DNA from: Nitrospinota bacterium
Lineage (GTDB): Bacteria; Nitrospinota_A; UBA7883; JACRLM01
NCBI GenBank assembly: GCA_015231995.1
Contig: JADGAO010000038.1
Location: 1 to 18,386, forward strand
DNA length: 18,386 nucleotides
Reading direction: 5' to 3'
In this document: positions 7,499 through 14,097 of the stretch, one piece after another
How the letters are laid out: every line of letters begins with the position of its first letter
How positions within the stretch are numbered: the stretch's first letter is position 1
Made by a program: the position numbers and the translations under genes
The notes under the pieces: generated by a model
Told to the model about the DNA's origin: nothing
Database searches by the model: none
The model's input: only the letters and a program-made list of their open reading frames with translations

Positions 7499-8038
7499 TC
7501 ACTTGGACGCGGTCTTGCCCGCCTTCCTGCGGATAGTCTCGTCCGAGTATCGTATACCCTTGCCCTTGTATGGCTCCGGCGGCCTGAGCCTTCGTATGTT
7601 TGCGGCCACCTGGCCGACCATCTCCTTGTCCACTCCCACAACGGTCAACTCCGTGGGCTTGGCGGTCTGGAAACTTATCCCGGCCGGCGGCTCCACGTTG
7701 ATGGCGTGGGAATAGCCGAGCGAAAACTCCAGCCCCTTGCCCTTGAGCGCCACGCGGTATCCCACCCCTTCGATCAGCAAAGACTTGCTGAACCCGGTGG
7801 TGACGCCGGTGACCATGTTGTTTAGCAAGGCCCTTGTCAGGCCGTGCAAAGAGCGGCTTTGGCGCTCGTCGTCGGCCCTTTCGACCAGCACATGCGAATC
7901 TTTTTTCGTTATCTTGATGGAGGGGGCGAAACTACGCGTCAGCGAGCCGAGCTTCCCCTTCACCGTTACGTCGTGGCCTTTGATGGCCACATCCACGCCG
8001 GCGGGTATCTCCACCGGGGCTTTTCCTATGCGCGACAT
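7499..8038 (-). CDS. rplF: 50S ribosomal protein L6
   Basis: A 179-residue L6 with two tandem RNA-binding repeats, located near the factor-binding site of the 50S subunit. The N-terminus MSRIGKAPVEIPAGVDV and the C-terminal signature RRLRPPEPYKGKGIRYSDE are family-defining. ATG start, 22 nt after rpsH. Length matches the family. Confidence 0.98.
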   Translation of the reverse strand: MSRIGKAPVEIPAGVDVAIKGHDVTVKGKLGSLTRSFAPSIKITKKDSHVLVERADDERQSRSLHGLTRALLNNMVTGVTTGFSKSLLIEGVGYRVALKGKGLEFSLGYSHAINVEPPAGISFQTAKPTELTVVGVDKEMVGQVAANIRRLRPPEPYKGKGIRYSDETIRRKAGKTASK

Positions 8039-8060
8039 CTCTGACTCCTAAAGCCTCCCA

Positions 8061-8456
8061 TCACCAGATGTAGCAAAGAACTTCTCCGCCGACGCGGGCC
8101 TCGCGGGCCTCCCTGTCGGTGAGAATCCCCCTGTTGGTAGACAGGATCACGGCGCCAAGACCCTTCTGCACCACCGGTATCTCCGTGACTCCACGGTAAA
8201 CACGGTTGCCGGGCTTGGACACTCTTTTTATCCCTCTTATGGCGGGAATGTCGCCCTGATACTTGAGGTATATCCTCAACTCGCCCTGTTTCTTGTCGCG
8301 GACTATCCGGAAACCCCGGATATATCCTTCCTGTCTGAGGGCCGCCGCGATTTCCTCGAGCATACGCGAGGAGGGCATAACGACCTTTTCGTGCTTGACC
8401 ATCGCCGCGTTGCGGATACGGGTCAGCATGTCCGCTATGGGATCATTCACACTCAT
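8061..8456 (-). CDS. rpsH: 30S ribosomal protein S8
   Basis: A 131-residue S8, a primary binder of the central domain of 16S rRNA and in E. coli the translational repressor of the spc operon. The N-terminal motif MSVNDPIADMLTRIRNA and the C-terminal GVILS-like segment (here GAVILSTNRGILTDREAREARVGGEVLCYIW) are typical. ATG start 17 nt after rpsN. A target site for S8 in the nearby mRNA could not be recognised with confidence. Confidence 0.98.
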   Translation of the reverse strand: MSVNDPIADMLTRIRNAAMVKHEKVVMPSSRMLEEIAAALRQEGYIRGFRIVRDKKQGELRIYLKYQGDIPAIRGIKRVSKPGNRVYRGVTEIPVVQKGLGAVILSTNRGILTDREAREARVGGEVLCYIW

Positions 8457-8473
8457 AGAATTCCGTTATAACC

Positions 8474-8659
8474 TCACCAACTGCTTTTCGTGATGCCGGG
8501 GATTTTTCCTTCAAGCGCAAGCTTCCTGAAACAGAGCCTGCACATCCCAAACTTGCGAAGGTAACCCCTGGAGCGCCCGCACAACCCGCACCGGGTATAG
8601 GCGCGAACCGCAAATTTCGGTTTGCGCTTCTGTTTGGCTATCATTCTCTTGCTGGCCAC
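8474..8659 (-). CDS. rpsN: 30S ribosomal protein S14, zinc-binding type Z
   Basis: A 61-residue short-form S14 (type Z), part of the small-subunit head. C24, C27, C40 and C43 form the zinc ribbon, and the end GKIPGITKSSW is the family's C-terminus. The start is GTG at 8659, with GGGAGG eight bases upstream, giving the usual M-A-x-K start. The longer cysteine-free S14 of E. coli is not seen here. Located between rplE and rpsH as in the spc cluster. Confidence 0.97.
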   Translation of the reverse strand: MASKRMIAKQKRKPKFAVRAYTRCGLCGRSRGYLRKFGMCRLCFRKLALEGKIPGITKSSW

Positions 8660-8682
8660 TTAATCCGCCTCCCAGCCTATGT

Positions 8683-9234
8683 TCAGTTACGAAACGGCAT
8701 ACCAAGATGGCGCAAAAGGCTCTTGCCTTCCGCGTCCGTCCTGGCCGTCGTCACTATCGTGATGTTCAACCCCTTGACCTTCTCGACCTTGTCGTAGTCA
8801 ACTTCGGGGAATATCAATTGCTCTTTAATGCCCAGCGTGTAGTTGCCGCGGCCGTCGAACGCCTTGCCGGAGACGCCCTTGAAGTCCCTTATCCGGGGAA
8901 TCGCGGCGGAGATGAGCCTGTCGAGAAACTCGTACATCCTCTCACCACGAAGGGTGACCATCACGCCGATCCCCAAACCCTCGCGGAGTTTGAAGTTGCT
9001 TATCGCCTTTTTGGCCTTCGTCACGACGGGTTTCTGCCCGCTGATCTGGGTGAGGGTGTAGATGCCAGTCTCCATGATCTTCGGGTTGGCCGTGGCCTCC
9101 CCAAGACCCATGTTGAGCACCACCCGGGCGACCCGGGGGGCCTGCATCACGTTCCCATACCCGAACTCTTTCATCAGGGCGGGAGCGACTTCTTTCTGGT
9201 ATTTGTTTTTCAGGGTAGCCATTTTCGCAACCAT
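8683..9234 (-). CDS. rplE: 50S ribosomal protein L5
   Basis: A 183-residue L5, which binds 5S rRNA and contacts P-site tRNA. The conserved features are LKNKYQKEVAPALMKEFGYGN near the start, VVLNMGLGEA, SGQKPVVTKAKKAISNFKLREG and the FPEVDYDKVEKVKGLNITIVTTA stretch near the end. The start is uncertain by a few codons. The ATG at 9234 overlaps the rplX stop as TGATG and is chosen for that coupling. An ATG at 9222 would match the usual shorter N-terminus (MATLKNKY), and a GTG at 9237 is also in frame. None has a strong Shine-Dalgarno. Confidence 0.95.
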   Translation of the reverse strand: MVAKMATLKNKYQKEVAPALMKEFGYGNVMQAPRVARVVLNMGLGEATANPKIMETGIYTLTQISGQKPVVTKAKKAISNFKLREGLGIGVMVTLRGERMYEFLDRLISAAIPRIRDFKGVSGKAFDGRGNYTLGIKEQLIFPEVDYDKVEKVKGLNITIVTTARTDAEGKSLLRHLGMPFRN

Positions 9235-9608
9235 CACTTAACGTCCAGCATCTCGCCGCACTTGCGGCAAATTCTTACCTTTTTCCCGTCTTCAAGCGGC
9301 TTGTGGGCCACGCGGACGGGCTTATCGCATTTGGAGCAGTATATCTGCACGTTGGAGACCTGTATCTTGGCCTCTTTCTCGATGATCCCGCCCTGTCGCT
9401 GGCGTTGGGTCGGCTTCTGGTGCTTCTTTACCATGTTCACCTTCTCGACCCGTATCCTGCCCTCTTCCGGGAAAGATTCGATCACCCTGCCGCGTTTGCC
9501 TTTGTCGGCCCCGGTGATAACCACTACAACGTCGTCTTTTTTGACAGGCATCTTCACTGCCTCTGCAAGGGCTTTCCTCGACGACTTCGCCCTCTGGCGT
9601 CCTGCCAT
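9234..9608 (-). CDS. rplX: 50S ribosomal protein L24 with zinc ribbon tail
   Basis: A 124-residue L24, an early 23S rRNA-binding assembly initiator. The KOW motif lies at about 22-50 (VKKDDVVVVITGADKGKRGRV), with the family motif VNMVKKHQKPTQ following. Cysteines C91, C94, C114 and C117 form a C-terminal zinc-ribbon pair. About 19 basic residues precede the usual L24 start. They are kept because the ATG at 9608 has an excellent Shine-Dalgarno and overlaps the rplN stop (TAATG). An internal ATG at 9551 would remove the extension. The stop overlaps the rplE start. Confidence 0.95.
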   Translation of the reverse strand: MAGRQRAKSSRKALAEAVKMPVKKDDVVVVITGADKGKRGRVIESFPEEGRIRVEKVNMVKKHQKPTQRQRQGGIIEKEAKIQVSNVQIYCSKCDKPVRVAHKPLEDGKKVRICRKCGEMLDVK

Positions 9609-9976
9609 TACAACACCTCCGGAGCCAGCGAGATTATCTTCATGAACTGCTTGGCCCTAAGCTCTCTGCCCACGGGGCCGAATATGCGGGTGCCAATCAT
9701 TTCGTTTTTGTCGTCCACAAGAACTCCCGCGTTGTTGTCGAAACGCACATACGTCCCGTTTTCCCTGCGGATTTCCTTGGTCGTGCGGACAATGACGGCC
9801 GTCTTGACAGTCCCTTTTTTGACCGAGCTGTCCGGCAGGGCCTCGATGACGGCCACCTTGACGATGTCGCCGATGCGGCCGTAGCGGCGGTGAAACCCGC
9901 CCATCACTTTTATCACGCGCACGCGTTTGGCGCCGGAATTGTCGGCGACGTCCATTACAGTGCGAAGTTGTATCAT
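9608..9976 (-). CDS. rplN: 50S ribosomal protein L14
   Basis: A 122-residue L14, the canonical length, at the subunit interface and docking site of L19. It begins MIQLRTVMDVADNSGAKRV and ends with the KIISLAPEVL tail; the GTRIFGPVGRELR motif is also typical. ATG start 13 nt after rpsQ. The TAA overlaps the rplX ATG by one base. Confidence 0.98.
   Translation of the reverse strand: MIQLRTVMDVADNSGAKRVRVIKVMGGFHRRYGRIGDIVKVAVIEALPDSSVKKGTVKTAVIVRTTKEIRRENGTYVRFDNNAGVLVDDKNEMIGTRIFGPVGRELRAKQFMKIISLAPEVL
9614..9620 (-). promoter_or_regulatory. Shine-Dalgarno of rplX
   Basis: GGAGGTG within the end of rplN, separated by TTGTA from the ATG at 9608. It is the best ribosome-binding site in this part of the operon and supports the longer L24. 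Confidence 0.75.
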
Positions 9977-9989
9977 TTGCGGACTCTCC

Positions 9990-10259
9990 TTATTTCAGGG
10001 CCCGCGCAATCACGGCGCTAATGCGCCAGCGCTTGAGAGCGCTCATCGGGCGCGTCTCGGTTATCTTCACTTTGTCACCCACCTTAAGCTCGTTCTTTTC
10101 GTCGTGCACGTAGTACCTTTTGCTCCGGGTGACTATTTTGCCGAACTCGGAATGGCGCACGCGCCGCTCCACCTTGACCACGGCGGTCTTGTCCATCTTG
10201 TCGCTGACAACCACGCCGACCCTGACCTTGCGGTATCCCCGCTCTTGAGTCTCGCTCAT
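9990..10259 (-). CDS. rpsQ: 30S ribosomal protein S17
   Basis: An 89-residue S17, an OB-fold primary binder of the 16S rRNA 5' domain. The core RKVRVGVVVSDKMDKTAVVKVERRV and KYYVHDE-like segment (here KRYYVHDEKNELKVGDKVKITETRPMS) identify it. The ATG overlaps the rpmC stop (ATGA). Normal length. Confidence 0.98.
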   Translation of the reverse strand: MSETQERGYRKVRVGVVVSDKMDKTAVVKVERRVRHSEFGKIVTRSKRYYVHDEKNELKVGDKVKITETRPMSALKRWRISAVIARALK

Positions 10260-10465
10260 GCTTGCGCCTTCCTGGCCTTCCTGTTCCTGGAACCTAGCTC
10301 CGTCTTCATCCTGGCTATGTCCCGCCTCGCCGCCTTGATCTTGGCGTGGCTGTCTAGCTGGGCTGTCGCGTGCTGGAACCTGAGTTTCATATAAGAGCCG
10401 CTGGAATCCTCAAGCTTACGGGAAAGCTCCTCGTCCGAAAGCTCCCTGACCTCGCTCGCCTTCAC
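10256..10465 (-). CDS. rpmC: 50S ribosomal protein L29
   Basis: A 69-residue L29 at the nascent-chain exit, where it helps dock trigger factor and SRP. It has the two-helix pattern, with KASEVRELSDEELSRKLED at the start and the ARRDIARMKTELGSR segment in the second helix. The start is GTG at 10465, overlapping the rplP stop as GTGA; the stop overlaps the rpsQ start as ATGA. Both overlaps suggest coupled translation of rplP, rpmC and rpsQ. Confidence 0.97.
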   Translation of the reverse strand: MKASEVRELSDEELSRKLEDSSGSYMKLRFQHATAQLDSHAKIKAARRDIARMKTELGSRNRKARKAQA

Positions 10466-10887
10466 AGCGCAAAGCTCCTTTCATCCTTGTTAAGATACCG
10501 CGTGGCCATGGGCAACTTGTGCATCGCCAGCCTCATGGCTTCCTTGGCGACTTCCGGCTCAACGCCGTCCAGCTCGAACAGCACCCTGCCCTGCCTTATA
10601 CGGGCGACCCAGAATTCCGGGGCGCCTTTACCTTTACCCATCCTCACCTCAAGCGGCTTTTTGGTAAGCGGCTTGTCGGGGAACACCCTTATCCACAATT
10701 TCCCGCCGCGTTTTATGTGGCGGGAGATGGCGATACGGGCCGCCTCTATCTGCCGGTTGCTCAAAAAACCGGGTTCGATCGCCTGCAGAGCGAACTTGCC
10801 GAAGCTTATGGACGACCCGCGCCATGCGGTGCGTTTATTGCGTCCCTTCTGGCGTTTCCTGTATTTTACTTTTTTGGGAGCTAACAT
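10462..10887 (-). CDS. rplP: 50S ribosomal protein L16
   Basis: A 141-residue L16 near the A-site tRNA elbow of the 50S subunit. The start MLAPKKVKYRKRQKGRNK, the ISRHIKRGGKLWIRVFPDKPLTKKPLE segment (about 53-79) and MGKGKGAPEFWVA are diagnostic. ATG five bases after the rpsC stop. Normal length. Confidence 0.98.
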   Translation of the reverse strand: MLAPKKVKYRKRQKGRNKRTAWRGSSISFGKFALQAIEPGFLSNRQIEAARIAISRHIKRGGKLWIRVFPDKPLTKKPLEVRMGKGKGAPEFWVARIRQGRVLFELDGVEPEVAKEAMRLAMHKLPMATRYLNKDERSFAL

Positions 10888-10892
10888 CGGGA

Positions 10893-11672
10893 CTACTCCT
10901 CGTACTCGTCGGCCAGGCCGCTATCGGCCACGTCGTTGACCTGCCCGGATATGCCCATCTCGGCCTTGGCGGCTTCGACAGCTTCTTCTATCTGTTTCTG
11001 GCTCCGGATTTTGCGTTGCTCTTCAAGCCTGCGGGCGTCCTTGCCGAAATAGACCTCGCCGCGGAATATCCAGACCTTGATCCCTATGATGCCGTAGGTG
11101 GTGTGAGCCTCTGCCGTGCCGTAGTCTATGTCGGCCCGCAGAGTGTGAAGAGGAACCCTGCCTTCGCGGTACCATTCCATCCGGGCGATCTCCGCCCCGG
11201 CCAGACGCCCGGAGCAGTTGATCCTGATCCCTTTGGCGCCGAACCTCATGGCGGTGGAGACGGATTTTTTCATGGCCCTGCGGAAAGCGACCCTGCGCTC
11301 GAGCTGGGTGGCGATGCTCTCGGCCACGAGCTGGGCGCTTATCTCGGGCTTTCTCTCTTCTTTTATGTTGAGGAAAAGCTCTTTGTCGGCGAGCATCTTC
11401 TGGATCTGCGCCTTGAGCTTGTCAACTTCCTGCCCCTTCTTGCCGATGATGATACCGGGCCGGGCGGCGAATATGTTTATCTTGACCTGTTTGCCCTTGC
11501 GCTCTATCTGCACGCTGGATATACCGGCGTGGTAAAGCTCTTTTTTTATGTATCTCCGGAGCTTCAGGTCGCTGTGCAGGCTCTCGACGTAGGAACCCTC
11601 GGCGTACCAGTTGGAGTCCCACTTCTTGATGACCCCAAGCCTGAATCCAGTGGGATGCGTTTTCTGTCCCAT
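10893..11672 (-). CDS. rpsC: 30S ribosomal protein S3
   Basis: A 259-residue S3 at the mRNA entry channel. It starts MGQKTHPTGFRLG, has the KH domain with its GxxG-type loop in RPGIIIGKKGQEVDKL (about 72-87), and ends its C-terminal domain with YGIIGIKVWIFRGEV. The last roughly 40 residues are charged and end in an acidic tail, longer than the E. coli protein; such tails vary. ATG start 26 nt after rplV. Confidence 0.98.
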   Translation of the reverse strand: MGQKTHPTGFRLGVIKKWDSNWYAEGSYVESLHSDLKLRRYIKKELYHAGISSVQIERKGKQVKINIFAARPGIIIGKKGQEVDKLKAQIQKMLADKELFLNIKEERKPEISAQLVAESIATQLERRVAFRRAMKKSVSTAMRFGAKGIRINCSGRLAGAEIARMEWYREGRVPLHTLRADIDYGTAEAHTTYGIIGIKVWIFRGEVYFGKDARRLEEQRKIRSQKQIEEAVEAAKAEMGISGQVNDVADSGLADEYEE

Positions 11673-11698
11673 TACTTAATGAAACTCTCCATCAAAAT

Positions 11699-12166
11699 TC
11701 AGTTTCCGGATTTCTTGGCGGTTTTAGGAGCCTCGCCGGCCTTGCCGGCTTTCCTGTCTTCCGCCTTTTTAAGCTTCTTGGCGCGCATGGCCTCGATCTT
11801 GGCCTGCGCCTGCGCCTTGGCTTCCGTGTTTTCCCTGACCACTATCGTAATATGGCTGGTCGGCTTGCGGATCGTGTCCGCCCTGCCCCTGGCTCTTGCG
11901 AGCTGGCGCTTGTACACCGGGCCGCCGTTCACCCACACCTTCGAAACTTCAAGAGTCTCCGGGTCGCCTGCGTTTTTGCCTTCCGCATTGGCCACGGCGG
12001 AATTGAGCAATTTAAGCAGTATCGCCGCTCCCTTGCGCGGGGAAAAAGAAAGTATCCCCTTGGCTTCCGTAACCGCTTTGCCCCGGATGAGGTTAGCCGC
12101 CAGCCGCGCCTTCTGCGCGGATATCCTGGTGAACCTCAACGTCGCGCTAGCTTCCAACGCTTCCAT
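11699..12166 (-). CDS. rplV: 50S ribosomal protein L22, long C-terminal tail
   Basis: A 155-residue L22, which lines the peptide exit tunnel. The core (residues about 7-112) shows ATLRFTRISAQKARLAANLIRGK, the beta-hairpin region NGGPVYKRQLARARGRA and the HITIVV strand. The final roughly 40 residues are a Lys/Ala-rich tail beyond the usual 110-residue family length. The Shine-Dalgarno is weak. The gene is the first of the block: rpsS, normally just upstream, is missing, and a strong promoter lies about 100 bases upstream instead. Confidence 0.97.
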   Translation of the reverse strand: MEALEASATLRFTRISAQKARLAANLIRGKAVTEAKGILSFSPRKGAAILLKLLNSAVANAEGKNAGDPETLEVSKVWVNGGPVYKRQLARARGRADTIRKPTSHITIVVRENTEAKAQAQAKIEAMRAKKLKKAEDRKAGKAGEAPKTAKKSGN

Positions 12167-12206
12167 GCCTGATCAACCGTCTTCTAAGTTAAATACGACA
12201 AAAACC

Positions 12207-12225
12207 GCTTTTCGCTCCGAAAAGC
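12207..12225 (-). promoter_or_regulatory. Terminator-like hairpin in the rplV leader
   Basis: On the minus strand GCTTTTCG (12225-12218) and CGAAAAGC (12214-12207) form eight perfect pairs around GAG, followed by GG and five T residues. A partly competing outer stem, AGCCGC (12235-12230) with GCGGTT (12208-12203), is also possible. The element starts roughly 36 bases into the predicted leader and resembles a weak attenuator. A regulatory role is inference. Confidence 0.5.
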
Positions 12226-12267
12226 CAACGCGGCTAATTCCCTGTGTTTTTTCGAGCAAAAGAAGAC

Positions 12268-12308
12268 ATTATGTGTAGGTCTTCGGACATTGTCAATAAA
12301 TTTTTCCG
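12268..12308 (-). promoter_or_regulatory. Strong sigma70-type promoter for rplV operon
   Basis: On the minus strand the -35 TTGACA (12296-12291) is perfect, the spacer is exactly 17 bases, and the -10 CATAAT (12273-12268) matches five of six. An A/T tract (GGAAAAATTTA) just upstream resembles an UP element. The predicted start near 12261 gives a leader of about 95 nt before rplV. This is the best promoter match in the window and would drive all 23 ribosomal-block genes. Confidence 0.85.
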
Positions 12309-12455
12309 AACTTCTTTTGAAAAAGGGAATTTAACTCGATTGGAGGGAGGGAGAAAAGAACTTATTGATCTTCCTAAATACCCTACGCATATGGGGCGGC
12401 GATGGCTTTCAAAAGCTCGTATCTAGCGCGGAAGGCGCCGTTTTATATCGGTAAC

Positions 12456-12959
12456 TCATCTTGCTTTCCATGCGACAGTCCCCATTCGGCCTATTTCAAT
12501 CACATCGGGGTGTGGATCGATAGCTTTTAGCAATTGTTTCAGTTTCTGTTTTATGTCGGCAGGGTCTATGGCTCGAGGAAATAACTTGGAATGCTTGGAC
12601 GGCTGTTCGAGATGTAAAACAACCCTGATCCGCTTTGAGACCAATGCATCGCCAGCAAACCGCTTTTCGTCTGCATCGTTGGCGTTCACATGCGCGGCGA
12701 ATAAACCGGCCAAGGTGTTACGCGCTTTACATGCAACTTCACCCGGCAAATCTATGACCTTGCTCCGAAGATGCTGACGATAGTCCTTAACTTCGATCGC
12801 CCAAATGCATTTATCGGTATCTATCGCAAGTATGTCAACCCCCTTAGTCCCATCAATACGCTGGAATTGGTTGCGGTAGAAGCTCCAATCATCATACTTT
12901 GCGACTTGCCATTTGGAGGGGAATTTGAAAGTGAGTTTGCCCTCTGTGATATCAGGCAC
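12456..12959 (-). CDS. Small PD-(D/E)xK nuclease-like protein
   Basis: A 167-residue protein that I do not recognise as a named family. Residues 40-58 read GVDILAIDTDKCIWAIEVK, a PD-(D/E)xK pattern with D42, E56 and K58 as the putative metal and catalytic residues on a beta hairpin. A helix around 72-84 (GEVACKARNTLAGL) could complete the fold. This suggests a DNA- or RNA-cutting enzyme, but activity is inferred. No membrane segment or signal peptide is seen. The GTG start at 12959 lies four bases after the ATPase stop, with GGAG seven bases upstream, so the two genes are co-translated. Base composition is lower in GC than the neighbours (27 of 60 in 12541-12600). Confidence 0.75.
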   Translation of the reverse strand: MPDITEGKLTFKFPSKWQVAKYDDWSFYRNQFQRIDGTKGVDILAIDTDKCIWAIEVKDYRQHLRSKVIDLPGEVACKARNTLAGLFAAHVNANDADEKRFAGDALVSKRIRVVLHLEQPSKHSKLFPRAIDPADIKQKLKQLLKAIDPHPDVIEIGRMGTVAWKAR

Positions 12960-12963
12960 GACA

Positions 12964-14028
12964 CTACTCCGTAGCCAAGTATGTGTCGGACTGGCTCAAC
13001 TCTTCTTCAAGCGATGTGATCGACCCTATATCGTCCACGCTTTCACCTTGTTTCACGCTAACGCCATCCTCGCCTAGTTGTAATCCGAAAAACCGGGCTT
13101 TGACGTCGTTAAAATTTTTCTGTAACAGGATATCTATCTCGCGCATCAGGAATAAGCTGTGCGTGGCGATAAACACCTGGATGCCGTTCTGGCAAAGCTG
13201 AAGAATGACTTTAGCCACCTGCTTAATCAGCTTTGGATTCAAGTTTGCTTCCGGCTCGTCCCAGAACAGGTAGCCCTTATCGCGTAACGATCCGGTTGCG
13301 ATGAGGCGGGCAAGCATGGCGAGTTTTCTTAAGCCTTCCGCAACCAGAGTTATTTCCATTCGGCCTTCGCCTGGAGCTCCCGGTTTGCCTGAAGTTCTTA
13401 GATAGAAATGCCCGTTCATATCCAGTTCAATATTACCTTTCATCGCCTCCTCAAGCGGGGAAAGCAATTTTTCAACGCTCTGCACTCTCGGACCACGCAA
13501 CGGCAACGCTCCGAGCAACGAACAGGTATCTCTCCATGTTTCCTCAAATTCCAGATAATGATTTTCATAAACCGAGACAAAACCCGGATAGATAGTTAGA
13601 AGCTCCCGTGTCGGCAAAAAAACTGGGGGGGTCTCAAGCCATGTTTTTGGTAGTTTGTCTATACCAACTTCGGACTTTCTCATGCTGGCGACATTGAAAC
13701 TGATATCGAGCTTATGATTATCAAAACAGAATTGAATTTCGCTACGTGAGCGCCCATGCTTGCGCCGGGCAAGGCGCCCAACAGCTTCTGCCCGAAACAC
13801 ACCCACCAGTTTATCCGCCAATTTTGTTTGCAACTGGGCTTTAGTGGGGGATAGGTCGTTTTGTTTACGCCCTTCTTCGAAGCTAACCGCCAGCACAGAA
13901 TATGCAACCTTAAGCAAATGTGATTTCCCGGAACCATTCTCGCCAGATATCACATTTAACTGAGGGCTGAATTGTAACGAAGCGTGGGGGAAAACCGTCA
14001 GGTCTTTGATGTCAACTGATTTGAGCAT
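12964..14028 (-). CDS. AAA/ABC-type ATPase (RecF/SMC-like) of a putative defence module
   Basis: A 354-residue cytosolic P-loop ATPase of the AAA_15/AAA_21 (SMC/RecF-like, OLD-related) type. Walker A is GENGSGKS at 29-36. PTRE at 139-142 is a motif seen in this group. A degenerate signature region (LVAEGLRKLAML) begins near 228. Walker B is YLFWDEPEANL at 253-263 with E258 as the likely catalytic base, and ATHS (288-291, H290) is the switch histidine. No TOPRIM domain follows, unlike full OLD nucleases; the partner gene probably supplies the nuclease. ATG at 14028 is chosen for the GAGGGAAG site upstream and because homologous sequence starts at MLKSVDIKDL; the frame extends 22 codons further up without support. 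One 60-base stretch (13681-13740) is only 35% GC. Confidence 0.85.
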   Translation of the reverse strand: MLKSVDIKDLTVFPHASLQFSPQLNVISGENGSGKSHLLKVAYSVLAVSFEEGRKQNDLSPTKAQLQTKLADKLVGVFRAEAVGRLARRKHGRSRSEIQFCFDNHKLDISFNVASMRKSEVGIDKLPKTWLETPPVFLPTRELLTIYPGFVSVYENHYLEFEETWRDTCSLLGALPLRGPRVQSVEKLLSPLEEAMKGNIELDMNGHFYLRTSGKPGAPGEGRMEITLVAEGLRKLAMLARLIATGSLRDKGYLFWDEPEANLNPKLIKQVAKVILQLCQNGIQVFIATHSLFLMREIDILLQKNFNDVKARFFGLQLGEDGVSVKQGESVDDIGSITSLEEELSQSDTYLATE

Positions 14029-14076
14029 AATTTCTTCCCTCGGAAATCTACTTTCAACCTGAACTCCACGCGCGCC

Positions 14077-14092
14077 CCGTATTCCCGTATTC
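14077..14092. repeat. Tandem 8-base repeat in the island's leader
   Basis: Two exact adjacent copies of CCGTATTC (GAATACGG on the ATPase coding strand), between the divergent promoter region and the ATPase start. It could be an operator-like site, or a chance duplication. Confidence 0.4.
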
Positions 14093-14097
14093 ACTTT

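Noticed and set aside
7108..7641. Upstream extension of the rpsE frame through rplR
   Set aside because: The added sequence is very Arg/Gln-rich and overlaps rplR in another frame. GTG at 7107 fits the S5 family start and the coupled overlap.
12179..12267. 7-base inverted repeat GTCTTCT / AGAAGAC flanking the rplV leader
   Set aside because: The first arm lies mostly before the predicted transcription start, so it would not be in the RNA; 7 bases over about 90 can be chance.
10824..12278. 484-codon open frame on the plus strand across rplV, rpsC and rplP
   Set aside because: It runs antisense to three unmistakable ribosomal proteins and has no protein-family features; GC-rich codon use leaves such frames open by chance.
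12167..12300. Remnant of rpsS upstream of rplV
   Set aside because: Reading the minus strand in the frame before rplV gives no S19-like C-terminus, so I see no trace of a decayed gene.
12244..12426. 60-codon plus-strand frame behind the rplV promoter
   Set aside because: No ribosome-binding site or recognisable motif; it covers the promoter itself and its composition is that of intergenic DNA.
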